A stretch of 64,000 bases of DNA, taken from contig HG326877.1 of NCBI GenBank assembly GCA_000470055.1, forward strand, positions 1,439,661 through 1,503,660, read 5' to 3'. This DNA comes from Campylobacter coli 76339. Lineage in GTDB: Bacteria > Campylobacterota > Campylobacteria > Campylobacterales > Campylobacteraceae. The notes below the pieces were generated by a model. It searched no databases. It saw nothing but the letters and a program-made list of their open reading frames with translations, and was not told the DNA's origin. Below, in pieces: positions 38,293-49,084 of the stretch (position 1 is the first letter of the stretch; each line of letters starts with the position of its first letter). Both the position numbers and the translations under genes were made by a program.

Positions 38293-38659
38293 TACTATGT
38301 ACTTCTCTCCAAGCTTCTAATAAACCTTTGGTTACATTGATAACCTCATCAATCCTTGCTTCATTATTTTCTAAATTTGCCAAAGATAAAAGCTGGATCT
38401 CTCTTGTATAAAGCCCACTAAGATAATGCGCTACATCACCACCTTTTTCATAATCTAAGGTATTGATAAGCTCGATAAAAATAGCTGTGGTTCTTTTTAC
38501 AAAATACACTCTTTGCTCTATATCCTCATTTCTTATCGCTACTTTAGCTCTTGAGCAAAAACGTAAAATTCCCTCATAAAGCATTTCGATAAGTTTTTGC
38601 GGAGATTCTATCCCCGCTTGATTTTGAGAATAAGCATTATAAGCTAAACTATTTTGCAT
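38276..38659 (-). CDS. fliS: FliS, flagellin export chaperone
   Basis: A 127-aa helical protein with the FliS opening (LAYNAYSQNQAGIESPQKLIEMLYEGIL) and the central EDIEQRVYFVKRTTAIFIELINTLDYEKGG. It binds flagellin C-termini and prevents premature polymerisation. It lies 9 bp after fliD. Confidence 0.95.
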   Translation of the reverse strand: MQNSLAYNAYSQNQAGIESPQKLIEMLYEGILRFCSRAKVAIRNEDIEQRVYFVKRTTAIFIELINTLDYEKGGDVAHYLSGLYTREIQLLSLANLENNEARIDEVINVTKGLLEAWREVHSNEAMA

Positions 38660-38668
38660 TATCTATCC

Positions 38669-40618
38669 TTAATTCGTTGATTTATTTGCTGCATTAATCA
38701 TATTTGTAACAGTATTTAGCTGCTGGTTGAGCTTATTTAAGATACTTTCGTATTGTAACCACTGATTTGCCATAGTCTCATACCTAGTGTCTATCAATTT
38801 TTGAGCTGATTCTTTTGATTCGGTGAGAGCTTTTGTATCATTGGTTAAGCTTTCATCGTATTTTGTTAAAGAGCCATCCGTTCCTGTTATACCTTGTAAA
38901 GTTGTTTTAAGCTTTGCAAAAACACCTACACCCTCAACAGGCTCAGCTGCAATAGAAGTTTGACTTAAGCCAAATTGCTTAAGAAACTCATCGTCTCCCT
39001 TGATTGCAAAATCAGAACTTCCATCGGTTTTAAAACTAAGCTTAAAGCCTTTTTCGCCATCTTTATCATAAGATTCAACCTTTACAGTCAAACCTTCAAT
39101 CCCTTTACTGTTTATATGGTTGGCCAAATTCTGAAGCATTTCTTGTTCTGTTGCACCACTCAGTTTAAAAGTCGTTCCATCTGCATTTTTAGATAAATCA
39201 TAAGTTTCAAAATTTGTAACTATCTGGAATTTACCCGAATCAAAACTTATGCCGTTATCATCATCTTCGGTTTTATTTAAAAATTCTTCAAGACTACCTT
39301 CTTTAATCAACTCCCCCGTATGATTTATATCTTTGTATTGAGTAACACCTGAAAAAAAGCTCTCAGCTACAGTTGGATCTTCTTTCATCTTGGTTTCAAA
39401 AGCAGAAGAATCAAAATTTAAAGTTCCTGATTCTGTCATGCTTAAACCATAATCTTGCAAAGAAAGCATAACCTTACTACTTACTTTATTACCGTTAGCA
39501 TCTACTACACTTCCATCTACTGATTGGGATTGAAAAAGCATCGAAACAATACTTGATCGTATAGAATTTACCTCAGTTACACCCTGTAAAGTTCCTTTAG
39601 TTCCGGTTTCGCTATTATAATCAGTGGCTGCATTAAGATTTAAAACTAAATCATTATAAGCATCAACCATATCTTGCATAGCCTTGGTAATAGACTCACT
39701 ATCTTGTTGGATGTCAAAATTAATCTCACCTGTTTTATTTAAGGTTAGAGTAATTCCCACGCCAAGATCGGTAATGGTATTGCTCGATCTTGTCATCTTA
39801 ATACCATCCATAGTAAAAGTAGCATTTTGAGCTTTTTGGATATGTAAAGGATTTTCAGTATCATCTATGATACCCACGCCTTTTTTACTTGTAGCAGGAT
39901 CAAATCCTTCAGCCTTTAAAGCTTCTTCATCAAGATTCCAACCTAAGCTTTTAAACACTTCTGTTGCATTACTGTCTACTTCATATTTTCCATCAGCATT
40001 TTTTTTGCCTGGATAAAAGCTTATAGCACTGTCTTCACCTGTTTCTTTGCTGGTCAAAGTTAAACGATAAGGAGCGTCTTTTTCTCCGGTATTTACCATT
40101 TTGGCTACTATTTCTCCACCGGTAGCATCATTGATTTTATCTACCAAATCACTATAAGTTGTATTTTTGTCTATGGTTACTGTATATTCTTTACCGTTAG
40201 AAAAAAAGGTTAAGTTAGTTGGATTTTCTAATTTTGCATTAATAATCCCTGTATCATTTGCCAAACCCTTGCTCTGATAAACATCTTTTTGCGCAAGTTG
40301 GGTAACATTGATATTCATGCTTTGCAAAGCCACACCCGAAGTAGCTGTAAGACTTGCAGGAGGATTATCTGTAATACTTGCTACAACTTTTCTTTTAGCA
40401 AAAGCCGTAGCATCCCCCAAGGAAGAAACCGCACTTTGAAAAGTAGAAAGTTTGGTTTTAATTTCTGTTAAATCTTTTTGTTTTGCTGTATTTGCTTCAA
40501 TCTTGGTAGTGTAAGGATTAACACGAGCTTGTTGCTCTGCTTCTTTTAATTTATCTATAGTATCTTGCGTTAAAACTCCCGATCCAAAACCTAAACTTGA
40601 TAAACTACCAAATGCCAT
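38669..40618 (-). CDS. fliD: FliD, flagellar filament cap
   Basis: A 649-aa hook-associated protein 2. N-terminal FliD_N (MAFGSLSSLGFGSG...LQSMNINVTQLAQKDVYQSKG) and C-terminal FliD_C (WLQYESILNKLNQQLNTVTNMI) flank a variable surface domain. I prefer the ATG at 40618, eight bases after AGGAG. An in-frame TTG at 40624 lies too close to it. The middle third differs strongly from the C. jejuni FliD I remember, as expected for an exposed antigen. Confidence 0.94.
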   Translation of the reverse strand: MAFGSLSSLGFGSGVLTQDTIDKLKEAEQQARVNPYTTKIEANTAKQKDLTEIKTKLSTFQSAVSSLGDATAFAKRKVVASITDNPPASLTATSGVALQSMNINVTQLAQKDVYQSKGLANDTGIINAKLENPTNLTFFSNGKEYTVTIDKNTTYSDLVDKINDATGGEIVAKMVNTGEKDAPYRLTLTSKETGEDSAISFYPGKKNADGKYEVDSNATEVFKSLGWNLDEEALKAEGFDPATSKKGVGIIDDTENPLHIQKAQNATFTMDGIKMTRSSNTITDLGVGITLTLNKTGEINFDIQQDSESITKAMQDMVDAYNDLVLNLNAATDYNSETGTKGTLQGVTEVNSIRSSIVSMLFQSQSVDGSVVDANGNKVSSKVMLSLQDYGLSMTESGTLNFDSSAFETKMKEDPTVAESFFSGVTQYKDINHTGELIKEGSLEEFLNKTEDDDNGISFDSGKFQIVTNFETYDLSKNADGTTFKLSGATEQEMLQNLANHINSKGIEGLTVKVESYDKDGEKGFKLSFKTDGSSDFAIKGDDEFLKQFGLSQTSIAAEPVEGVGVFAKLKTTLQGITGTDGSLTKYDESLTNDTKALTESKESAQKLIDTRYETMANQWLQYESILNKLNQQLNTVTNMINAANKSTN

Positions 40619-40620
40619 TT

Positions 40621-40989
40621 TCAACTCTCCTTATCAAAAATCATACCGATTACATCTCTAAAATATTCAGCCAATCTCATAGCTTCTTCACTTGGAATTT
40701 GGCGAATTTCTCTTCCGGTACTTTTCTCTGTTACACTTATATACATTGAATTAATTTTATCGCTATACCCAAATCTAACATTAGTATCTAGCGAATCCAT
40801 TTGTTCATTTAATTTTTGTGCAATATCTGCTAATTTTTCACTCAAACCTTCTTGCTGTCTTTCATCGCCTCCTTGGCTTTGATTTTTTTCAGCTTGGGTA
40901 TCTGAGCTTGCTTGTTGTATTCCATTTGTTCTTTGGTTTAAATTCGCCAAAGCTGTATCTAACTGTCCATTTGCCTTCGATATTTCCAT
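40621..40989 (-). CDS. flaG: FlaG family flagellar protein
   Basis: A 122-aa protein: a Gln/Ser-rich variable N-terminal half and a conserved FlaG C-terminus (LNEQMDSLDTNVRFGYSDKINSMYISVTEKSTGREIRQIPSEEAMRLAEYF, shown in parts). FlaG affects filament length in Campylobacter. It is the first gene of flaG-fliD-fliS. Confidence 0.93.
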   Translation of the reverse strand: MEISKANGQLDTALANLNQRTNGIQQASSDTQAEKNQSQGGDERQQEGLSEKLADIAQKLNEQMDSLDTNVRFGYSDKINSMYISVTEKSTGREIRQIPSEEAMRLAEYFRDVIGMIFDKES

Positions 40990-41033
40990 TTTAAAATCCT
41001 TTTTAAAATTTAATATATTGCTAATTAAAGCTT

Positions 41034-41041
41034 ATATCGGC
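41034..41041 (-). promoter_or_regulatory. Sigma-28 (FliA) -10 for flaG-fliD-fliS
   Basis: GCCGATAT on the minus strand, about 45 bp before the flaG ATG, closely matches the FliA -10 (GCCGATAA). The -35 is weak, as is common in Campylobacter. Late flagellar genes such as flaG are FliA-dependent in C. jejuni. The rest of the gap 40990-41151 holds no gene. Confidence 0.65.
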
Positions 41042-41151
41042 AAATTTGTAAAATACTGAATACTCTGTAAAGAAAAATCTATTTTTCAATACAAAAAACT
41101 ACAAGCAAAAAGTGTGCCAAGAGTTATCAAAAATTCAAACTAAAAATAAAG

Positions 41152-42957
41152 TTAGCCTAGAATTTCAAATTTTGAAAAAAGTTCTGGATTATTTTCTAAA
41201 ATATTTCTTAAAATTAAATCCTCAATCACACTTTTAGTGCAATCAGTTTGCTTAGGCCAAACTCTTTCATAGCCCTCTACCAAGCCTTTAGCAGTAGCAT
41301 CAACACCTACTCTATCCACTTTAATAAAAATATCTCTTTTAGCGTCTATATTGTTTACTACGCGCCATACAAGCATATAAGGATTTTCAAGTTTGTTATT
41401 AGTATCTAAAAATATCAAAATTCTAAAATGCTTTTTAAATTCCAAAAGTTTTTCAAAGCTTTGCTCTATTTTTTCTTTTTTATCTAACAAAATACAAACT
41501 ATAGGACTTTTACTTTCTTTGTAAAATTGTTTTAAATTAACAAGCTCTATTTTGGTTTTAAAAAGCTCTAATAATTTTTCATCTTCTAAAATTTCAAGCT
41601 CTTCGACTATCGTTTCTTCGCAAGCATCAAGTCCTGCTTTTCCTCCAAAGCAAGAATTAGGCGAAGCATGGTCTAATTGATCACAAATTCCTTCAGAGAT
41701 TAAAATTTTATTTGTATTAAAACGATTTAAAATATAAGGTATCAATGCATCGTAATCATTCAAATTTGGAGCTTTTTTGTCCACAAAAATAGCATGCTTA
41801 ACAAAGCTCATTTGTCCCACTCCCCAAAAGGCATGCATAACCTGCTGTGCATGAGCAGGATATTTTGTATCAATTTTTGCCAAGATAAGATTATGAAAAA
41901 CCCCATTTTCAGGCATTTTGTAATCAATTAAATCAGGAACTGAAGTTTGTAAAAGAGGTAAAAATATTCTTTCGGTTCCAAGCCCCATAATCTTATCTTC
42001 CAAAGGAGGTTTTCCAACAACGGTTGCTTGATAAATAGCCTCTTTTTTAGCATAAATTTTTTCTACCTTCATCACAGGAAAAAGCTCTGCAGGGGTATAA
42101 AAACCCGTATGATCACCAAAAGGTCCTTCGATTTTAAACTCTTCTAAGTCCACATAACCCTCGATCACTATATCACTATCATAAGGCACAAAAATACCAT
42201 TTTCACAAGGTGTCAGTTTGGCTGGAGTTTTTTTAATAAAACCATAAAGTAAAAGTTCAAAAATTCCTTTAGGTAAAGGAGCTTGAGAGCACCAAATATA
42301 AAGAGGATCCCCGCCTATGGCTACACTTACAGGCATTTTTTTAAAGCCAGCATTTTTATACTCGTGATAAAAATTTGCCCCATCTTTATGAATTTGCCAG
42401 TGCATTAAAAGCTCGTTTTTGTCACTAACTTGTAAACGATACATACCAAGATTATTTTGAGTTTTATCCAAATTTTGTGTATAAACTTGCCCCATGGTAA
42501 TAAATCTACCCGCATCTTCTTCCCAAGTCTTAAGTATAGGAAGCTCTTCAAGAGAATTTAAAAGCTCATAATCATACAAAGCTTTATCCGCTTTTAATCT
42601 TTTAGGCGGGACATTTTTAAGACTTAATAAATTCATAAAAAAATCCATTTTTGCTTTAAAACTAGTAGGAATATGAAGCTTAGTTAGCTTTGAAATTTCA
42701 TCTGCTATTTCTTTATAATCTCGTCCAAAGGCTAAATTTAATGCTTTTTCATTACAAAAAGCATTCATTAAAACAGGAAATTTGTATTGTTTATTGTTTC
42801 GTTTATCTACGGGATTTTTAAAAAGCAAAGCCTTACCATTTTCACCTTTTTTAGCTTCGATATAAGCTAAATGAGCAATTTCAAGATCTACATCTATAGG
42901 TTCTTCATAGACTTTTAGCAAATCATTATTTTTTAGAATTTTAATAAAATCTTTCAT
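41152..42957 (-). CDS. ubiD: UbiD-family prenyl-FMN decarboxylase
   Basis: A 601-aa UbiD-type enzyme with the family blocks EGPFGDHTGFYTP, VGKPPLEDKIMGLGTERIFLPLLQ and a conserved RD-type C-terminal region (RVGVDATAKG). Campylobacters make menaquinone by the futalosine route, so this is more likely the UbiD-like decarboxylase (MqnL-type) of that pathway than an enzyme of ubiquinone synthesis. It overlaps hemC by 4 bp. Confidence 0.88.
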   Translation of the reverse strand: MKDFIKILKNNDLLKVYEEPIDVDLEIAHLAYIEAKKGENGKALLFKNPVDKRNNKQYKFPVLMNAFCNEKALNLAFGRDYKEIADEISKLTKLHIPTSFKAKMDFFMNLLSLKNVPPKRLKADKALYDYELLNSLEELPILKTWEEDAGRFITMGQVYTQNLDKTQNNLGMYRLQVSDKNELLMHWQIHKDGANFYHEYKNAGFKKMPVSVAIGGDPLYIWCSQAPLPKGIFELLLYGFIKKTPAKLTPCENGIFVPYDSDIVIEGYVDLEEFKIEGPFGDHTGFYTPAELFPVMKVEKIYAKKEAIYQATVVGKPPLEDKIMGLGTERIFLPLLQTSVPDLIDYKMPENGVFHNLILAKIDTKYPAHAQQVMHAFWGVGQMSFVKHAIFVDKKAPNLNDYDALIPYILNRFNTNKILISEGICDQLDHASPNSCFGGKAGLDACEETIVEELEILEDEKLLELFKTKIELVNLKQFYKESKSPIVCILLDKKEKIEQSFEKLLEFKKHFRILIFLDTNNKLENPYMLVWRVVNNIDAKRDIFIKVDRVGVDATAKGLVEGYERVWPKQTDCTKSVIEDLILRNILENNPELFSKFEILG

Positions 42958-43880
42958 ATCATACTTTCAGCTTTTTTCAGAATTTCTTTAGCTCCCTTGG
43001 CGATAAATTCTTTCGCCAAACTTTCGCCAAAACCTTTAAATTCGCTTTTTTTAATCATTCTTTTTTCTTTTAAAATTTCACTACCATCAGGCAAACCAAG
43101 TATAGCACGCACACAAATCTCATCATTCAGAAGTTCTGCATTGATACCGATAGGCACTTGACATCCTCCTTCTAAAGTAGCGATAAATTCTCTTTCTATA
43201 GTAGTTTCTATCAAAGCATTGTCATCATTTAAACACTTTAAAAATTCTAAAATTTTTTCATCATCTATACTCTCTATACCCAAAGCTCCTTGAGATGCTG
43301 CTGGGATTAACTCATCTTTGCTGAATTGATATACAAAATTCACTTGCTTATCCAAATCCAAACGCTTAATGCCTGCCATAGCTAAGATAATCGCATCAAA
43401 ATCCCCATTTTTTAATTTTTCTATACGAGAATTTACATTGCCACGCAAAGAAATGATTTCTAAATCAGGTCTTAATAATAAAAGTTGCATTTTGCGTCTA
43501 AGGCTTGTAGTACCAATCTTTGCACCTTTTGGCAAGGAAAGAAAATCTTTATAATTTTGACTCAACATCGCATCATTGCTTTGCTCTCTTTTGCTAACTG
43601 CAGCTAAAATCAAGCCTTGTGGAAAAAAACTCGGTACATCTTTTAAACTATGTACAGCCAAATGTGCTTCATTTCTTAACATACTTTCTTCTAGTTCTTT
43701 AGTAAAAAGTCCTTTACCCCCTATTTTCGCGAGCGGGCTATCTAGCAAAACATCTCCTTTGGTTTTAAAACCTTCTAAACGAACTGCTATATCATGGGTT
43801 TTATTTAAAAAATCTGCTACAAATTCACTTTGCCAAAGAGCTAATTGACTCTTTCTTGTAGCTATAACAAGCTCTTTCAT
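42954..43880 (-). CDS. hemC: Porphobilinogen deaminase
   Basis: A 308-aa enzyme that joins four porphobilinogens into hydroxymethylbilane for haem. It has IATRKSQLALWQ at the N-terminus, the active-site Asp/Arg region (TTSLRRKMQLLLLRPDLE, RGNVNSRI) and the cofactor-binding Cys in LEGGCQVPIG. It lies in a tight ubiD-hemC-fxsA-proS-hemA block, with two tetrapyrrole genes in one transcript. Confidence 0.95.
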   Translation of the reverse strand: MKELVIATRKSQLALWQSEFVADFLNKTHDIAVRLEGFKTKGDVLLDSPLAKIGGKGLFTKELEESMLRNEAHLAVHSLKDVPSFFPQGLILAAVSKREQSNDAMLSQNYKDFLSLPKGAKIGTTSLRRKMQLLLLRPDLEIISLRGNVNSRIEKLKNGDFDAIILAMAGIKRLDLDKQVNFVYQFSKDELIPAASQGALGIESIDDEKILEFLKCLNDDNALIETTIEREFIATLEGGCQVPIGINAELLNDEICVRAILGLPDGSEILKEKRMIKKSEFKGFGESLAKEFIAKGAKEILKKAESMI

Positions 43881-44263
43881 TTTCTCTCCTCTATAATCTC
43901 AACATCGATAATTTCTTCATCAGAAGTACTCTCTTGTTTATAAGTTCTTTCGTATCTAGGCTTAGCAAAGTTGAAAATCAAACCAAAACACAAAACAAAA
44001 AATCCAAAAATGCTCGTTATTATTCCTGGAAAGATAAACAAAAAAGCTGCCACCACAAAAGCAAACTGAGTAAACATATCCTTAAAACCGCTTATACGAA
44101 ACTCAAGCATATTCTTCCAAAAAATTCCGAGCAAAATTACTCCAAAAATCATACTGGCTAGGATAAAAATTAAAAAATTTCCCAAACCAAAAAATACAAT
44201 AAATAAAATACTTGCAACAAGTTCTAATAAAAAAAGCGGACTAAGGCTGAGCTTGTAATTCAT
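43877..44263 (-). CDS. FxsA-family inner-membrane protein
   Basis: A 128-aa protein with three to four hydrophobic helices in the first 95 residues and a charged acidic tail. The pattern [18 protein letters not shown] fits FxsA proteins. In E. coli, FxsA overproduction relieves phage T7 exclusion by the F plasmid; its normal function is unknown. It overlaps hemC and proS by 4 bp each. Confidence 0.72.
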   Translation of the reverse strand: MNYKLSLSPLFLLELVASILFIVFFGLGNFLIFILASMIFGVILLGIFWKNMLEFRISGFKDMFTQFAFVVAAFLFIFPGIITSIFGFFVLCFGLIFNFAKPRYERTYKQESTSDEEIIDVEIIEERK

Positions 44264-45969
44264 TCTACACTCTTTTTAATAAAATCAAAAGCTTCTTTAC
44301 TTGATAGGATTTTTTTCTCTAGTGTTTTTCTATCTATAAATTCTAACTCATCCTTTTCTAAACCCTTACCCACAACCAAAGCATAAGGAAAGCCCATAAG
44401 CTCAAAATCATTCATCTTAACCCCAAAACGCTCATTTCTATCATCAAGTAAAACCTCAATGCCCGCATTGCTTAAATCCTCATAAAGCTTGGTAGCAAAT
44501 TCTAAAGACTTCTCGTCTTTGATATTTGAAACTATAATTTCAAGCGTAAAAGGAGCTAAGGTTTTATTCCAAATACAACCCTTTTCATCATGATTTGCCT
44601 CAATCGCTACTGCAAGTAAACGTGAAACTCCTATACCGTAGCATCCCATGTAAAAAGGCTTGCTTTTGCCATTTTCATCTAAGAAATTTGCATTCATAGC
44701 CTTAGAATATTTTTGTCCTAGTTTAAAAATATGCCCTACTTCTATACCCTTGCTTAATCTTAATTTTCCACCACATTTAGCACAGCAATCGTTTTCTTTG
44801 ACTTCTACCAAATCCTTAAAACGATCCTTGTTTAAATTAACCACATCAATGCCTATCAAATGATAATCTTTTTCATTTGCTCCCATTATCATTTGTTTTT
44901 CGCCTTCAAGCTCTTTATCTAAATAAAAATCAACATTTTTCAAACCCACAAAGCCTATAAAACCTGCAACTAATCCCGCTTTTTCTAATTCTTCTTCGCT
45001 CGCATCCACAAGCTCAAGAGCATTGCAAGCGTTTTGTGCTTTGGTTTCTTGTAAATCATCGCAACCGCGTATAAAAAATACAACTAATTTATTTTCATTT
45101 TCATAAATAGCTTTTTTTACTACAGCTTTGACAGTATAAAAAGCATTGATTTTGAAAAATTGCGCTAAAGCTTCTATAGTTTTAACATCTGGAGTGTGAA
45201 ATTTACTTGCATAATTTGCCTCAGGACGCTCTTCATCGCAAGTTTTATTAGCTCTAATTGCAGCTTCAACATTTGCAGCATAATCACAATTTTCACAAAT
45301 TAAAATATCGTCCTCACCATTTTTTGCCAAAACCATAAATTCCTTAGAGCCACTTCCACCAATCGCTCCACTATCGGCATCAACGGCTCTAAATTCTAAA
45401 CCCATTCTTTGCAAAATTTGAGAATAAGTCTTATGCATCAAATCAAATTCACGCGTTAAATCTTCTTCATTTGCATGAAAACTATAGCCATCTTTCATTA
45501 AAAATTCACGACATCTTAAAAGTCCAAATCTTGGTCTTGCTTCATCACGAAATTTAAGCCCTATTTGATATAAATGTAAAGGAAGTTGTTTATAAGATGT
45601 GATTTTATTTTTTACCAAAGAAAGCATAGCCTCTTCATGCGTTGGACCTAAAACAAAATCATTTTCTTTTCTATCTTTAAAACGCAAAAGCTCTTTACCA
45701 AAAACATTATAACGTCCGCTTTCTTGCCATAAAGTCGCTGGGGTCACAAAGCTCAAGCTTACTTCCTGCGCTCCTGCTTTATCCATTTCTTCTTTAACAA
45801 TGGTGCGAATTTTATCCAATACTTTTTTTCCTAAAGGTAAAAAATTATAAAGCCCGCTACCAATTTGCTCAACGAAACCTGCGCGTGTTAAAAAAATATG
45901 ACTCGGCAAAGTCGCATCTTTTGGAGCCTCTTTAAGACTTGGTGCATATAATTTACTAAATTTCATCAT
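44260..45969 (-). CDS. proS: Prolyl-tRNA synthetase
   Basis: A 569-aa bacterial-type class II synthetase. Motif 2 is in [21 protein letters not shown], an inserted editing (YbaK-like) domain occupies about 225-390, and the C-terminal half has [10 protein letters not shown] (motif 3) and an anticodon-binding domain. The first residues are [13 protein letters not shown]. Starting one codon later is possible. It overlaps hemA by 14 bp. Confidence 0.96.
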   Translation of the reverse strand: MMKFSKLYAPSLKEAPKDATLPSHIFLTRAGFVEQIGSGLYNFLPLGKKVLDKIRTIVKEEMDKAGAQEVSLSFVTPATLWQESGRYNVFGKELLRFKDRKENDFVLGPTHEEAMLSLVKNKITSYKQLPLHLYQIGLKFRDEARPRFGLLRCREFLMKDGYSFHANEEDLTREFDLMHKTYSQILQRMGLEFRAVDADSGAIGGSGSKEFMVLAKNGEDDILICENCDYAANVEAAIRANKTCDEERPEANYASKFHTPDVKTIEALAQFFKINAFYTVKAVVKKAIYENENKLVVFFIRGCDDLQETKAQNACNALELVDASEEELEKAGLVAGFIGFVGLKNVDFYLDKELEGEKQMIMGANEKDYHLIGIDVVNLNKDRFKDLVEVKENDCCAKCGGKLRLSKGIEVGHIFKLGQKYSKAMNANFLDENGKSKPFYMGCYGIGVSRLLAVAIEANHDEKGCIWNKTLAPFTLEIIVSNIKDEKSLEFATKLYEDLSNAGIEVLLDDRNERFGVKMNDFELMGFPYALVVGKGLEKDELEFIDRKTLEKKILSSKEAFDFIKKSVE

Positions 45970-47251
45970 TATTCTCCATATTAAATTCGCATGTGTATTG
46001 ATTTAAACCTTCAAGATTATTTTCCAAATCAAAAATATAACGCATAGCATTAATCACCGTATCGCTTTGCATTTTTCCTTGTAAATGCTTTAAATTTACA
46101 GTTGGCGTATGCAAAAAAGCCTTAAAAACTTGATGGATTAATTTTCTCGCCTCTTCTTCATCAGAATGTTTTAAATATCCCTTATCTAAAGCAATTTGAA
46201 GCTGTTTGTTGGCGCATTCTTTTGCTTGCAAGCGAATCGCTTTGATAATAGGAGTTAAAGCCAAATCATTCAAATATCTAAAAAATTCCGTTGTCTCACG
46301 CCCGATGATACCATACGCCATACGCGCCTCTTGCTCTCTTAAGGCTAAATTTTTTTGTACGACAACTTCAAGATCATCAACTGCAAAAACAGATATTTTT
46401 TCATTTTCGCTGATATCAATATCTCGCGGTACAGCAATATCAAAAAAATATCTCTTATGAGAAACCTCATCAATTAAAGAATTTGTAATAATAGCATTTG
46501 AAGCATTGGTAGCTGAGAAAAAAAGCTCATATTCATCAAGATATTTTTTTAAATTATTTAAACTATCACACTCGCTTAAAACACCCAATCTCTCACAAAG
46601 AATACGGGCTTTTTCCATATCTCGGTTTAATACTATAACCCTAGCTCCAGCAGCGATTAAATGTTTGGCTGCAAGCTCTCCCATCTCACCTGCACCTATA
46701 ACTATAGCACTTTTTCCCTCCAAAGGCAAAAGCTCTTTAGCTTTAGCCACTGCCACACTAGCAACAGAAATAGGATTTTTTGAAATTTGGGTTTCATTAC
46801 GAACCTTAGCTGCACATTTAAATGCACTATGAATTGCTCTTGAAAGATGTACTGCGCAAAAATTATTTTTCAAGGCAAAGGCAAAAGCATCTTTTAATTG
46901 TCCTGCAATTTGTGTTTCTCCAACAACCAAGCTATCAAGTGAGCTTGCAACCGAAAAAAGATGATGGATAGCTCCGTTATCTTCAAAAATGTCGGCTTTT
47001 TGAACCAAGCTTTCTTTGTCTACATTACACAATAAGGCTAAGGATTTGATGATGTATTCTGCACAGGCTTCTTTTACATAAGCTACTATTTCCACACGAT
47101 TACAAGTGCTTATAACCAAACATTCTTCAATATTTTCATGAATGCTTAGCAATCTTAAAAATTCATTTTTTTTCGCCTCATCTGAAAAACTCAATCTCTC
47201 TCTTAAAGAGATATCTGTATTTTTATGAGTAAAAGATATGCAATAATACAT
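45956..47251 (-). CDS. hemA: Glutamyl-tRNA reductase
   Basis: A 431-aa first enzyme of the C5 haem pathway, reducing glutamyl-tRNA to glutamate-1-semialdehyde. The catalytic Cys is C50 in VISTCNRVE, the NADPH fold is [17 protein letters not shown], and [15 protein letters not shown] is conserved. One base overlaps the prenyl synthase gene. Confidence 0.96.
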   Translation of the reverse strand: MYYCISFTHKNTDISLRERLSFSDEAKKNEFLRLLSIHENIEECLVISTCNRVEIVAYVKEACAEYIIKSLALLCNVDKESLVQKADIFEDNGAIHHLFSVASSLDSLVVGETQIAGQLKDAFAFALKNNFCAVHLSRAIHSAFKCAAKVRNETQISKNPISVASVAVAKAKELLPLEGKSAIVIGAGEMGELAAKHLIAAGARVIVLNRDMEKARILCERLGVLSECDSLNNLKKYLDEYELFFSATNASNAIITNSLIDEVSHKRYFFDIAVPRDIDISENEKISVFAVDDLEVVVQKNLALREQEARMAYGIIGRETTEFFRYLNDLALTPIIKAIRLQAKECANKQLQIALDKGYLKHSDEEEARKLIHQVFKAFLHTPTVNLKHLQGKMQSDTVINAMRYIFDLENNLEGLNQYTCEFNMENNDEI

Positions 47252-48144
47252 TAAAAATCCCTATCTACCATAGCTTGAATTATGCCTTGAAGTTTTTCAT
47301 TAGAAAAATCTTTTATGGCTAGTGCTGCTTGCTGAGCGTATTCTTTAGCTTCTGATATAGCTTTATTTAAAGCTTTTGTTTCTTCAAATTTAGTTTGCAT
47401 CCATGTTTTTTCATCATTATTTAAATCTTTTTGAAACCAATTCTTTAATTGAATCCTATCCTCATCATTTAAATTTTCATAAAGATAAATATAAGGCAAA
47501 GTGGTTTTACCCTCTTTAAAATCATTCATAGCAGGTTTGCCAAGGGTTTTTTCATCACCTTTAATATCTAAAATATCATCGATCATTTGAAATGCAAGGC
47601 CTAAATTTTTGCCATATTCCCCAAAAGCTTTTTCATCTAAATTTGCCAAAATAGCCCCACATCTAGCACTTGCTTCGATTAAAACTGCAGTTTTATTATA
47701 AATCATCTTTAGATATTTATCTTTATCTACATTAAAACTTTTACTAAGCTCAACATCCATAAGTTCACCCACAGCAAGCTTAACAACCGCATCTGAAATA
47801 ATACCTGCAAAACAAGCATCTAATTGACTCAATTCATAAAAAGCTTTTGAATATAAAATATCTCCAAGCATAAGGGCGTTTTTTGTACCAAATTCAGCAT
47901 TAACAGACTTTGCACCGCGTCTTAATTTGCTTTCATCTATGATATCATCGTGTAGCAAGCTTGCTAGATGTATAAGTTCTATTGCAGCACAAATTTTATA
48001 AGAATTTGCATTTTCTCCTGCGATTGCTAAAAGTAGCTTTGAACGCAATTTTTTACCTGATTTGGTATTGGCAAGCATAGTTAAAACAGGTTCATAATCA
48101 AGCTCTTGCAAATATTGTTTTATCAAATCATCTATTGGTTGCAC
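47251..48144 (-). CDS. ispB: Trans-polyprenyl diphosphate synthase
   Basis: A 297-aa all-helical prenyltransferase with two Asp-rich Mg motifs, DDIIDESKLRRG and DDILDIKGDEKTLGKP. It probably makes the long menaquinone side chain. Chain length cannot be read with certainty, so the gene symbol follows the usual name for this family. Confidence 0.88.
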   Translation of the reverse strand: MQPIDDLIKQYLQELDYEPVLTMLANTKSGKKLRSKLLLAIAGENANSYKICAAIELIHLASLLHDDIIDESKLRRGAKSVNAEFGTKNALMLGDILYSKAFYELSQLDACFAGIISDAVVKLAVGELMDVELSKSFNVDKDKYLKMIYNKTAVLIEASARCGAILANLDEKAFGEYGKNLGLAFQMIDDILDIKGDEKTLGKPAMNDFKEGKTTLPYIYLYENLNDEDRIQLKNWFQKDLNNDEKTWMQTKFEETKALNKAISEAKEYAQQAALAIKDFSNEKLQGIIQAMVDRDF

Positions 48145-48165
48145 CCTATATCCTTCAAATTTAGT

Positions 48166-48690
48166 TTATGGTATTTCTCGTTGTATTAATGGTTTTACTT
48201 GAGGCTCATTAAAATCTATCATAGGCACTACTTGATTATTTTGAGGCGGATTTGTTAATTGCATTTTTCTTGGATCAAGAAATTTCACTTCAAGTCTAGA
48301 ATCCTTATCTTCTATATACACAGTAAAAACTGCCTCGCCTTTTTTATATTCGCTAAATTCTAAAATAAGTCTTGCTCTATCAATATGTGGATTTTTATAA
48401 TCAGGAATTAAAGTTTGAGTTACCCAGTCCAAATTTCTTCTTAAACTCATCACAAATTGACGCGGATATTTGCGAAATTTAGAATGAACAACTATATTGG
48501 TATTATCAAACAAAGTCCAATAAAAATCAAAATTTTGAACCCCATTATCATAACCAAGCTCTTTAATCTCCACGCTAGCTCTCTCGTCTTTTTTAAGTGT
48601 AAATTTATATGTATAATCAAAAACAGGAGCAGCGTTTAAAACAATACAATTTGCCATCAAAGCAAAAAAAACCAAAAGCCTAACGCTCAT
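48166..48690 (-). CDS. Exported protein of unknown function (Cj0540-like)
   Basis: A 174-aa protein with an N-terminal signal (about 1-20, cut near LNAAPV) and no enzyme motif. The C-terminus is Pro/Gln-rich (NPPQNNQVVPMIDFNEPQVKP). It overlaps the next gene upstream by one base and lies 21 bp before the prenyl synthase. The function is not recognised. Confidence 0.72.
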   Translation of the reverse strand: MSVRLLVFFALMANCIVLNAAPVFDYTYKFTLKKDERASVEIKELGYDNGVQNFDFYWTLFDNTNIVVHSKFRKYPRQFVMSLRRNLDWVTQTLIPDYKNPHIDRARLILEFSEYKKGEAVFTVYIEDKDSRLEVKFLDPRKMQLTNPPQNNQVVPMIDFNEPQVKPLIQREIP

Positions 48691-48953
48691 TAGCCCTCAT
48701 GTCCTAAAATTTTAGCACCTAATTCTATAAAAAGATCGTTTTGCCTTTCTTGAATAAAATCTCCATTTTCAAGTATAAAGCTTTTCACATCCATTTCGTT
48801 AAAACCTTGTTTTTCTAAAAGCTCAATCATAGCAATATGATCAGCGAAAAAGTTTTCAAATACTTTTTCTAAGGCTCCTAAATTTCCATTTTGTATGATT
48901 TCTATAAATTTTTCCTTAGGAGTTTTATTAAACATTTCATCAAAAATATCCAT
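48690..48953 (-). CDS. Small conserved protein (DUF2018-like)
   Basis: An 87-aa acidic, helical, cytoplasmic protein without Cys or known motifs. Size and pattern (KFIEIIQNGNLGALEKVFENFFADHIAMIELLEKQG) fit the DUF2018 family found in Campylobacter and Helicobacter; the assignment is from memory. AAGGAAA precedes the ATG. Confidence 0.7.
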   Translation of the reverse strand: MDIFDEMFNKTPKEKFIEIIQNGNLGALEKVFENFFADHIAMIELLEKQGFNEMDVKSFILENGDFIQERQNDLFIELGAKILGHEG

Positions 48954-49053
48954 TGAATTTCCTTCATAAATCTGTTTTTGATTATAAAATTTTAATCGTT
49001 AAAAGTAGCTAAATTAAAAAATGAAAAAGTTTAAAAAAAATATTTTAAGAAGC

Positions 49054-49083
49054 AATAAATTTGGGAATGAACCCAAATTTATT
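49054..49083 (-). terminator. Rho-independent terminator of the icd-oorC operon
   Basis: A perfect 12-bp stem (AATAAATTTGGG/CCCAAATTTATT) with a 6-nt loop starts one base after the oorC stop. A T-rich stretch follows on the minus strand. It is the clearest hairpin in the window and marks the end of the eight-gene TCA transcript. Confidence 0.8.
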
Positions 49084-49084
49084 T

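Noticed and set aside
40619-40624. TTG start giving FliD two more residues
   Set aside because: It is only two bases from the AGGAG site, whereas the ATG at 40618 has normal spacing and the family N-terminus.
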